From a bacterium (lineage in GTDB: Bacteria > Chloroflexota > Chloroflexia > Thermomicrobiales > UBA6265), in contig JAPOLF010000149.1 of assembly GCA_029977305.1 (NCBI GenBank), forward strand, positions 1-5,137: 5,137 nucleotides of DNA, given 5' to 3'. Positions 1-5,119 of this stretch are shown here, in pieces. The position numbers were made by a program, and so were the translations under genes. How positions within the stretch are numbered: position 1 is the stretch's first letter; every line of letters begins with the position of its first letter. Below the pieces are notes generated by a model, which was given only the letters and a program-made list of their open reading frames with translations, made no database searches and was not told the DNA's origin.

Positions 1-977
1 GTCCACGTGACCGGGTCATAGGTCGATGTTTGATCATCGAATCCGGAGAAGCGTCCGGCGAGATCCTCGGTGTCGAGGAACGCGTCGTCGACGAGATCCG
101 TGGCATTGGTGAAATGCGCCACGTACTCGCGGTTGATCGCCTCTTGGGTGAGCACGTGGTTGATCAATCCCCCGAGGAACGCGATGTCGCTCCCGGCTCG
201 GATCGGCAGATGGATGTCGGAGAGCGCGGATGTTCGGGTGAACCGCGGATCGATGTGGATCACGGTGGCGCCGCGCTCTCGCGCTTGCAGCACAAATCGG
301 AACCCGACCGGGTGATTCTCCGCCATGTTGGCGCCCATGATCACGATGCAGTCGCTCTCAGCGAGGTTCTGCAGGAAGGTCGTGGCGCCTCCGCGTCCCA
401 GTCGGGCGCCCAGACCGGGCACCGTGGAGGAGTGTCATATCCGCGCCTGGTTCTCCACCGCGACAATGCCCAGACCGGCCGTGAAGAGTTTCTTGATCAG
501 GTAGTTCTCTTCATTGTCGAGGGTGGCCCCGCCGAGGTGACCGATCGCGAGGGTGCGATTCACTAATCGCCCTTCGGCATCGCGGTGGGTCCACGTGCGG
601 TCTCGCGTCGACGCCACGAGATCAGCGATGCGATCCATCGCCCAATCGAGCGGGCGGTCCTCCCAGGCGGTACCGTGCGGAGGGCGGTATTTCACCGTCG
701 TCACACGAAGGGGACTCTGGACGAGGCCGCGGGTAGCCGCGCCCTTCGGACAGAGCGTGCCCCCATTGATCGGACTGTCTGGGTTGCCCTCGATGTCGAT
801 GATCTCGTTGCCGATGGAGTAAACCACCTGGGAGCACCCGACCGCGCAGTACGGACAGACGCTGATGGTGGACTTGACCCCCGGCTGAGTGATCCGCGGG
901 CTCAGCGAGAGCGTTGCCTTGGTGTGCGGCTGCGGCATGTGCCCGACGTGTCGCCGAACGCGGTGGAGAAGTGACAT
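1..977 (-). CDS. fdhA: Formate dehydrogenase catalytic (alpha) subunit, selenocysteine-containing, 3' end beyond window
   Basis: Molybdopterin-dependent oxidation of formate to CO2. Read through UGA at 437-435, the frame stays open for 325 codons to the window edge. Residues 41-76 carry the N-terminal 4Fe-4S ligands (C41, C44, C48, then C76 in LCPKG). The UGA is codon 181, in the context ENQARI-U-HSSTVPG, which matches the FdnG/FdhF active site where Sec binds Mo, followed by the conserved His182. Later family motifs are MGANMAENHPVGF (214-226) and DPRFTRT (243-249); the visible end resembles the FdnG stretch up to about residue 320. ATG 977 is chosen because GGAG lies 9 nt upstream and no other start is in frame upstream; M14 is an alternative. 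The N-terminus lacks a twin-arginine signal with a hydrophobic core, unlike periplasmic FdnG, so a cytoplasmic enzyme is inferred. It starts 40 nt after mutY. An automatic caller would wrongly end it at 435. Confidence 0.94.
398..437 (-). promoter_or_regulatory. Bacterial SECIS element with selenocysteine UGA codon
   Basis: UGA at 437-435 is followed by a hairpin whose 7-bp stem GGTGCCC/GGGCGCC (423-417 with 411-405, including one U-G pair) closes the 5-nt loop GGTCT at 416-412. Counting the U of UGA as 1, the loop occupies 22-26 and a U lies at 17. In E. coli fdhF the loop GGUCU lies at the same distance, and the bulged U17 together with loop G and U contacts SelB. In the known system SelB delivers Sec-tRNA(Sec) when bound to this hairpin. 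Sequence and spacing are seen directly; the function is inferred by homology. Confidence 0.9.
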
Positions 978-1017
978 GTGGCGGAGCTCCGGAGTCGGTC
1001 GAGGGGACTCGTCGGGA
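978..1017 (-). promoter_or_regulatory. mutY-fdhA intergenic gap with Shine-Dalgarno
   Basis: This 40-nt gap follows the mutY stop. It holds GGAG at 990-987, 9 nt before the ATG of the formate dehydrogenase gene, which supports that start. A weak GAGTC/GACTC inverted repeat lies upstream of it without a T tract, so it is not called a terminator. I see no convincing -35/-10 pair, so transcription probably reads through from mutY, although a promoter inside mutY cannot be excluded. Confidence 0.55.
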
Positions 1018-1998
1018 TTATCCGCGACGGGCGGGGCGATCGGGGAGGTGGGCCGCCCAGCCGCCCGATGCGGCGGCGCGGCTCAGGGCGATTTCGATCA
1101 AGCCATCTCTGGCGAGGCCATCCGCCAAGGTGCGGAGCCAAGGAAGCCGTTCGGCGTCGAATTCCGGAGAAATGGTTGCGCCGAGCTGAAGCGCACCGAG
1201 TCGGTGCCGGGGTGCCTCGCGCAGGGCATCGACGATCCTGCCGCGCCAATACCGATTGGTTCCGGTGAACGGAATCCCTTGGCCGGGTGGTGTCCGCACC
1301 ACGCTGGCGAGCGCTGCCTGCATGCCGGGCGCTGCGGCGCAGATGGTTCGCAACGGACAGACAAGACAAGCCGGCTTTTTCGCGGTGCACTGGAGGGCGC
1401 CAAACTCGATCAGCGCCTGATTCCATCGCCATGCATCGTCGGTTGGCAACACTTCGGCCGCGACGCGCAGGACCTCGGATTCGCTCGCGAGGGGTTCAGG
1501 GACTTCGGGTCCGAACGCAACACGATGCAGCACCCGTCGCATGTTGGTGTCGACAAAGACCACGGGTTGCTCAAAGGCGAAGCAACTGATCGCGCCAGCG
1601 GTGTAGGGGCCGATCCCGGGGAGGTGTCGCAACGCCTCCGGATTTGCGGGCCACACGCCACCATGGTCATGGACGACAGCTGCGACGGCTCGCTGCAAAT
1701 TCACCGCTCGCCGGTTGTAGCCGAGGCCTGCCCAGAGCGCGATGACCTGAGACGTTGGTGCCTCAGCCAGCGACGGCGCATCTGGAAAGGCTTCGAGAAA
1801 TCGGCGGTAGTAGTCGAGAACCCGGTCCACCTGCGTCTGTTGGAGCATCACCTCCGAGACGAGGATGCGGTAAGGATCACGGGTCTCCCGCCACGGGAGG
1901 TCTCGCGCATGCGCGTCGTACCAGGCCAACAGCCCCGACCGGAACGCCGCGACCTTCTTGGGCGTGAGGGCGCGACCAGTTGCCGGATTTGATGTCAC
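1018..1998 (-). CDS. mutY: A/G-specific adenine DNA glycosylase, short form without full NUDIX-like domain
   Basis: Base-excision repair glycosylase of the HhH-GPD superfamily; MutY removes adenine mispaired with 8-oxoguanine or G. Numbered from GTG 1998 (326 aa): SEVMLQQTQV at 48-57 with catalytic Glu49; GLGYNRR at 91-97; helix-hairpin-helix LPGIGPYTAG at 126-135; catalytic Asp150 in VDTNMRRV; and a 4Fe-4S loop C204-X6-C211-X2-C214-X5-C220. The C-terminal part (about 244-305, FTGTNRYWRGRIVDALR onward) looks like the small winged-helix-like tail of short actinobacterial/Chloroflexota forms, not the NUDIX-like 8-oxoG reader of the roughly 350-aa E. coli protein. Start: GTG 1998 overlaps the upstream stop as GTGA; a longer GTG start at 2034 would overlap that gene by 40 nt and adds residues before the conserved domain. 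Preference for OG:A, or a related mismatch, cannot be read from sequence alone. Confidence 0.93.
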   Translation of the reverse strand: MTSNPATGRALTPKKVAAFRSGLLAWYDAHARDLPWRETRDPYRILVSEVMLQQTQVDRVLDYYRRFLEAFPDAPSLAEAPTSQVIALWAGLGYNRRAVNLQRAVAAVVHDHGGVWPANPEALRHLPGIGPYTAGAISCFAFEQPVVFVDTNMRRVLHRVAFGPEVPEPLASESEVLRVAAEVLPTDDAWRWNQALIEFGALQCTAKKPACLVCPLRTICAAAPGMQAALASVVRTPPGQGIPFTGTNRYWRGRIVDALREAPRHRLGALQLGATISPEFDAERLPWLRTLADGLARDGLIEIALSRAAASGGWAAHLPDRPARRG

Positions 1999-2609
1999 TG
2001 AGGCGGGTAGCAGCGCTTGAACTCGCGGAACCACGGCTTCTTGCGTGTCATCAGCACGAATTCGTCGAAGAACGCGACGGCGTCCTTGTCCGGCGGCGGC
2101 GGGTAGAGCTGGAGGTAGGAGTTGGTTCCATCGGCGAAAACGTAGGTGGGTGTGCCGAACACCCCGAGGGCACGAGCCTCCTCGTAATCGCGACCGATCA
2201 ACTCGATGACGCCGGGATCCTCGAGGTCATGTGCGAATCGGTCCATGTCAAGCCCTGCTCGCTGCGCCGCCTCGAGAATGACTGACTTCCGTCCGTGCTC
2301 CTGCTTTTCGACGTGCTTCATTTTCAGGTAGGCAAGGCTGAAGGCATCGAATGCCGCAGAGCTCTGGTTGCGCGCCGCAATGCCTCCACGCAGGGCGAGG
2401 ATGCCCTTGCTTTTCTCAGCAGCAGGGGTGGCGTAGAAGCGGGAATCTGGTCCGTCGGGATGGTTCACCTGCTCCAGCGGGAAGAACTTCCAGTTGATGC
2501 GAAGCTTGTAGTCCGACTTGCGGCGCACGGCGTCAAGCCAGATCGCGGAGCCGTAGACGAATGGGCATGCATAGTCGAAATAAAGATCAAAAGTGAAGGT
2601 TTTCGCCAT
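1995..2609 (-). CDS. DsbA-family thioredoxin-like protein, single active-site cysteine
   Basis: A 204-aa protein of the DsbA/FrnE/2-hydroxychromene-2-carboxylate isomerase superfamily. The N-terminal thioredoxin strand (FTFDLYFDYACPFVY, residues 5-19) carries the active-site position as C15-P-F-V18, so the second cysteine of a CxxC pair is missing. A helical insertion covers roughly 55-145. The cis-proline loop GVFGTPTYVF (149-158, Pro154) is conserved. The only other cysteine is C200 near the end. There is no signal peptide or membrane segment, so it is cytoplasmic. The single cysteine argues against a dithiol oxidase and would fit a monothiol, glutathione- or mycothiol-linked reductase or an isomerase; the substrate is unknown. 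ATG 2609 lies 18 nt after coaE with only a weak G-rich tract upstream. Its TGA overlaps the mutY GTG, implying coupled translation. Confidence 0.85.
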   Translation of the reverse strand: MAKTFTFDLYFDYACPFVYGSAIWLDAVRRKSDYKLRINWKFFPLEQVNHPDGPDSRFYATPAAEKSKGILALRGGIAARNQSSAAFDAFSLAYLKMKHVEKQEHGRKSVILEAAQRAGLDMDRFAHDLEDPGVIELIGRDYEEARALGVFGTPTYVFADGTNSYLQLYPPPPDKDAVAFFDEFVLMTRKKPWFREFKRCYPPQ

Positions 2610-2627
2610 CGTGTGGAACCCCCGGGG

Positions 2628-3254
2628 TTATTGGAGCGACCTGTCGTCCACTGAGTGTATCCGGTTGCGGAGTGTGCGATAGGCGGCGCGCACCTGAGCG
2701 GTCGTTTGCTCGATGGAGCCGCTGTTGTCGATCACCACGTCCGCTCGGGCCACTTTCTCGGCGACTGGGTTCTGTGCGGCGATGCGCAACATTGCGGCAT
2801 CCCGGTCCAGTCCGTTGCGCGCCATGAGCCTCGCGAGTTGCTGCTCCGGGGTGCAGGTCACCACCCAGTTCTCGTCGCAGGCCGCAGCGATGTTGCTTTC
2901 GAAGAGTTTCACCGCGTCGAGGGCAACCGCCGATGCCATGCTCAAGTTCGCCCGGCGAAGCATCTCGGCTCCGATGAACGGGCGCACGACGTCGTCGAGC
3001 CGAGCCAAGGCCGCTGGGTCCGAAAAGACCAGACCGCCGAGTTTCCGCCGATCAAGGGTCCCGTCGGGTTGGATCATCTCTGGACCGAATTCCTCGCCGA
3101 TCGCCCGGAGAAGCGGCATGCCCGGTTGAACCATATCGGCGTAGACACGGTCACCGTCGATGATTTCAACGCCCTCCGCCGCAAGCACGGACGTCACCAG
3201 AGACTTGCCACAGGCAATGTTCCCGGTGATGCCGATCAAGATCGGGCGTGTCAC
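2628..3254 (-). CDS. coaE: Dephospho-CoA kinase
   Basis: Last step of coenzyme A synthesis: ATP-dependent phosphorylation of the ribose 3'-hydroxyl of dephospho-CoA, in the cytoplasm. Numbered from GTG 3254 (208 aa, usual length for CoaE): P-loop GNIACGKS at 11-18 with Lys17; IIDGDRVYADMVQPG (31-45), the family's D-x-D-plus-PG region with Asp33 and Asp35; VVRPFIGAEM (89-98), equivalent to the HPxI segment; KLFES (116-120); the lid region around RLMARNGL (142-149); and ADVVIDNSGS (171-180), the conserved C-terminal motif. The open frame extends upstream to 3299, but GTG 3254 forms a GTGA overlap with the ABC-F stop and places the first strand directly at the N-terminus, so it is preferred. No Shine-Dalgarno is evident, consistent with translational coupling. 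KLFES and WVVTCTPEQQ resemble Chloroflexota versions (recalled, not computed). Confidence 0.95.
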   Translation of the reverse strand: MTRPILIGITGNIACGKSLVTSVLAAEGVEIIDGDRVYADMVQPGMPLLRAIGEEFGPEMIQPDGTLDRRKLGGLVFSDPAALARLDDVVRPFIGAEMLRRANLSMASAVALDAVKLFESNIAAACDENWVVTCTPEQQLARLMARNGLDRDAAMLRIAAQNPVAEKVARADVVIDNSGSIEQTTAQVRAAYRTLRNRIHSVDDRSLQ

Positions 3255-4717
3255 GGCGCGGTCACCGCGCCATCGGCGAGCAGGGTGAGCTCCTCCCATT
3301 TCGCATAGGCGGCATCCAACTCGGTCTGAATGCGCTCGTACTCCATGCCGAGGCGTTCGAGTGCCGCAACATCTCCGTCGATGCTCGCCACCGCGAGGGC
3401 ATCACTGACGTCGTTCAACCGGCCCTCGAGTTTCGCGATGTCCCGCTCGGTCGCGAGAAGGGCTTTCTGCGCCGAACCGGGACGTTCACCGCCGCGCCTC
3501 GGAGGCGGTGGTGGCGCGACCGGGGCGACAACCACCGGTTCGGGCTTGGAAGGCTCGGCTTTCTTTGCAAGTTGCCGGTGATAGTCGGTGTAGTTTCCGA
3601 GATAGGTCGTGACACGACCCTCGTTGATGACCCAAGTGCGCGTCGCAACCCGGTCGATGAAGAATCGGTCGTGGGAGACGAAGAGGACGGTGCCATCGAA
3701 CTCCCGTAGCATCTCCTCGAGCGTTTCCCGCGTGTGGATGTCGAGGTGGTTCGTCGGCTCGTCGAGCAGTAACACGTTGGCCTGCTGAAGCAGCAGACTT
3801 GCCAGCGCGAGACGGGAGCGCTCCCCGCCGGAGAGGGAACCGACACGCTTGAAGACATCGTCATCACTGAACAGGAATCGCCCGAGAAAGGTTCTTGCCG
3901 CCTCTTCTCCCATGGGGTAGGTGGCGAGCAGTACCGAGAGGGGAGTGCCTTCGGCGGGAAGCCGCTCGTGCCCTTGCGCGTAGTAACCGACCTTCACGTT
4001 GGACCCAAAGGTCAGGCGTCCCTTCAAGGGCGGGATTTCGCCGATCAAGGTCTTCAGCAGGGTCGATTTGCCACTGCCGTTCGGTCCCACAAGGGCCACC
4101 CGGTCTCCGCGCTCGATCAGCAGTTCCGGAGTCGTGATCAGTTGGTGCTCCCCATCAGCCCCGACATAGCCGACGCGCAACTCCGACGTCCGGACGACTT
4201 CGCGCCCACTCCGCACGGCTGGCGAGAGTTTCAGGTTGATGCCCTCATAGTCTTGCGGCCGTTCGATGCGCTCGAGACGATCGAGACGCGTCTGTCGGCC
4301 CCGCGCCTCTCGAGCACGTTGCCCCGCCTTGTACTTGCGAATGAACTCCTCGGTGCGGGCGATGAACGCCTGCTGCTCCTCGTATTCCTGCAGTCGGCGC
4401 TCCATGCGCTCCTCGCGCAAGGTGAGGTACCGGGCATACGGAGCAGGGTAGTCCTCCAGACGCCCGAACGAGAGATCGAGGGTGCGGCTGGTGACCCGAT
4501 CGAGAAAGTACCGATCGTGCGAGACAACGATGCATGCGCCGTTCCATCCGCGCAGAAATTCCTCGAGCCATTCGACCATCTGGAGGTCGAGGTGGTTGGT
4601 GGGCTCGTCGAGGAGGAGGATGTCCGCCTTGAGCAGCATGGCGCGCACGAGGGCGAGCTTCATGCGCCAGCCGCCCGAGAGGCGGCCCACCTCCTTCGTG
4701 AGCGAGGCGGGCGCCAT
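3251..4717 (-). CDS. ABC-F family ATPase, 5' end replaced by foreign sequence
   Basis: Ribosome-associated ABC-F ATPase with two nucleotide-binding domains and no membrane segment; the family acts on translation and stalled ribosomes or gives antibiotic protection. Numbered from ATG 4717 (488 aa): LSGGW signature (13-17), Walker B LLLDEPTNHLD (34-44), SHD switch (66-68); charged interdomain linker (about 95-155) rich in R, E and Q; then the second domain with Walker A GPNGSGKST (211-219), LSGGE (295-299), LLLDEPTNHLD (316-326) and SHD (348-350). A Pro/Val-rich stretch (387-408) precedes a C-terminal coiled coil (411-480). Walker A and the rest of domain 1, about 150 residues, are absent. ATG 4717 is not the true start: the frame is open to 4744, where it meets an intron-like repeat. 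Codon use changes near 4574, so only about 3251-4573 is securely bacterial. The stop overlaps the coaE GTG. Confidence 0.85.
   Translation of the reverse strand: MAPASLTKEVGRLSGGWRMKLALVRAMLLKADILLLDEPTNHLDLQMVEWLEEFLRGWNGACIVVSHDRYFLDRVTSRTLDLSFGRLEDYPAPYARYLTLREERMERRLQEYEEQQAFIARTEEFIRKYKAGQRAREARGRQTRLDRLERIERPQDYEGINLKLSPAVRSGREVVRTSELRVGYVGADGEHQLITTPELLIERGDRVALVGPNGSGKSTLLKTLIGEIPPLKGRLTFGSNVKVGYYAQGHERLPAEGTPLSVLLATYPMGEEAARTFLGRFLFSDDDVFKRVGSLSGGERSRLALASLLLQQANVLLLDEPTNHLDIHTRETLEEMLREFDGTVLFVSHDRFFIDRVATRTWVINEGRVTTYLGNYTDYHRQLAKKAEPSKPEPVVVAPVAPPPPPRRGGERPGSAQKALLATERDIAKLEGRLNDVSDALAVASIDGDVAALERLGMEYERIQTELDAAYAKWEELTLLADGAVTAP
4570..4620 (-). other. Probable chimera junction inside Walker B motif
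   Basis: Reading down from 4744, 56 of 57 codons to 4574 end in G or C. In the next 26 codons, from GAA at 4573-4571, nine end in A or T, a level that then continues through the bacterial genes. Protein style changes at the same place: an eEF3-like signature and Walker B give way to bacterial-style LQMVEWLEEFLRGWNGA. The motif DEPTNHLD (4609-4586) matches the copy in the second domain (3763-3740) at 22 of 24 bases, showing how conserved this stretch is at DNA level. A join there would be easy for an assembler or for recombination. The exact breakpoint cannot be fixed. Confidence 0.65.
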
Positions 4718-4744
4718 GGTGCTGTCATCCTCGGCGAAGCCGAC
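4574..4744 (-). CDS. Putative eukaryotic exon: eEF3/ABC-F-like ATPase, signature and Walker B
   Basis: The exon begins with GTC after the acceptor AACCAG (AG at 4746-4745). It encodes VGFAEDDST, then KEVGRLSGGWRMKLALVRAM and ADILLLDEPTNHLD. The run VGF, LSGGW(K/R)MKLALxRAM, KADILLLDEPTNHLD is the layout of fungal and algal elongation factor 3; other ABC-F proteins (GCN20, bacterial YheS) also have SGGWRM and are alternatives. Nearly all codons end in G or C. The frame runs straight into the bacterial ABC-F, with the join placed near 4570-4620, so the exon's real 3' end is not in this window. Confidence 0.6.
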
Positions 4745-4799
4745 CTGGTTAGGGTTAGGGCTAGGCTTAAGGGCAGGGTTGGGGGTAGGGTTAGGGTAC
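4745..4799 (-). repeat. 55-nt intron-like tract of degenerate CCCTAA repeats
   Basis: On the minus strand it starts GTACCCTAACCC after GAG and ends CCCTAACCCTAACCAG, thus GT...AG. The interior is degenerate telomere-like units (CCCTAA, CCCTA, CCCCCAA, CCCTTAAG). Its 55-nt length is not a multiple of three, yet removing it joins two frames in phase 0 (ATE then VGF). CTAAC, a good branch-point match, occurs repeatedly near the 3' end. It does not resemble anything in the bacterial genes. Confidence 0.75.
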
Positions 4800-4871
4800 C
4801 TCGGTGGCGAGGGTGCGGACGAACTGCGGCGCGGGGAAGGTGCCGGGCGTCGAGGAAACGAAGGCCTCCGC
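4800..4871 (-). CDS. Putative 72-nt eukaryotic exon, probably ABC ATPase
   Basis: Exactly 24 codons lie between acceptor CTAATCAG and donor GAG|GTACCC, encoding AEAFVSSTPGTF then PAPQFVRTLATE, with 23 of 24 codons ending in G or C. Spliced to the next exon it gives FVRTLATE-VGFAEDD, which resembles the segment before the LSGGW signature of eEF3 (a V...L..xGF pattern). It could instead continue the upstream aminotransferase, because the phases fit both ways. The assignment is tentative; exon status rests on its flanking introns, codon bias and open phase-0 frame. Confidence 0.5.
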
Positions 4872-4944
4872 CTGATTAGGGTTGGGGGTAGGGCTAGGGA
4901 GAGGGCTAGGGGTAGGGGTAGGGTTAGGGTGAAGGGTTAGGCAC
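4872..4944 (-). repeat. 73-nt intron-like tract of degenerate CCCTAA repeats
   Basis: The minus strand runs GTGCCTAACCCTTCACCC ... CCCAACCCTAATCAG: a GT donor after CAGCTC, an AG acceptor, and a C/T-rich interior of CCCTAA, CCCCTA and CCCTAG variants. CTAAT near the end fits the branch-point consensus. Length is not a multiple of three. It separates an aminotransferase exon from an ABC-ATPase-like exon, so a repeat-mediated misjoin within it is plausible. Confidence 0.7.
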
Positions 4945-5040
4945 GAGCTGGTCGTGCACCGCGCGGATCGTGGGCGTGAGCGGCGCGGGGGCCACCACCC
5001 AGCCCACCCGCCACCCCGTCGCCTTGGCGGTCTTGCTCAC
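4945..5040 (-). CDS. Putative eukaryotic exon: PLP-dependent class I/II aminotransferase active site
   Basis: Exactly 32 codons between acceptor CTGACCAG and donor CTC|GTGCCT, every one ending in G or C. It encodes VSKTAKATGWRVGW followed by VVAPAPLTPTIRAVHDQL. SKT contains the lysine that forms the internal aldimine with pyridoxal phosphate in fold-type I aminotransferases, and TGWRVGW is the conserved element after it whose Arg contacts the cofactor phosphate. The following AP..LT..IR.VHD matches kynurenine/methionine aminotransferase-like proteins. Splicing to the upstream exon gives IVNA-VSKT, the usual hydrophobic strand before the lysine. The gene continues beyond the window; the downstream partner exon is uncertain. 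Confidence 0.75.
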
Positions 5041-5119
5041 CTGGTCAGAGTTACGGTTAGAGGTTCGGGTTCGAGTTCGGGTTCGGGTTCGGGTTCGGGT
5101 TCGGGTTGGTCGTGCTCAC
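5041..5119 (-). repeat. 79-nt intron-like tract of CCCGAA repeats
   Basis: The minus strand starts with the consensus donor GTGAGC (5119-5114) and ends CTCTGACCAG at 5041. The interior is about seven near-perfect CCCGAA hexamers, a one-base variant of the CCCTAA unit in the other two tracts. Close to the 3' end the unit changes to CTCTAACCGTAACTCTGAC, giving CTAAC at 5060-5056 and CTGAC as branch-point candidates. Removal joins IVNA to VSKT in the aminotransferase in phase 0. Confidence 0.75.

Noticed and set aside
30..566. Plus-strand open frame opposite the formate dehydrogenase
   Set aside because: It spans the Sec codon region only because the minus strand encodes a real protein there; the product has no recognisable motifs.
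435..977. A complete 180-aa protein or a nonsense-mutated formate dehydrogenase pseudogene
   Set aside because: The UGA sits precisely at the family's Sec position, is followed by His and a matched SECIS hairpin, and the downstream frame is well conserved.
991..1009. GAGTC/GACTC hairpin after mutY as a terminator
   Set aside because: It has only a 5-bp stem, a 9-nt loop and no T tract.
889..1992. Long plus-strand open frame of 367 codons opposite mutY
   Set aside because: It is antisense to a gene with every catalytic motif in place, is full of Arg/Gly/Pro-rich low-similarity sequence, and reflects GC-rich codon bias leaving the opposite frame open.
2617..2629. AACCCC-C-GGGGTT inverted repeat between coaE and the DsbA-like gene as a terminator
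   Set aside because: The centre is a single base, so no normal loop can form with the full stem, and no T tract follows; the genes are only 18 nt apart.
3968..4940. Plus-strand open frames of 303 and 152 codons opposite the ABC-F gene
   Set aside because: They are shadows of the ABC-F coding strand and, past 4745, translate repeat tracts into simple Gly/Arg/Leu runs.
4748..5107. A genuine bacterial linear-replicon telomere or chromosome end
   Set aside because: The TTAGGG-like units are degenerate, interrupted by coding exons and bounded by GT...AG, so they are internal intron-like tracts and not a terminal array.
4748..5107. CRISPR array (repeats alternating with unique segments)
   Set aside because: The repeats are hexamers of variable sequence and length, and the 'spacers' are 72- and 96-nt open reading segments with protein-family motifs.
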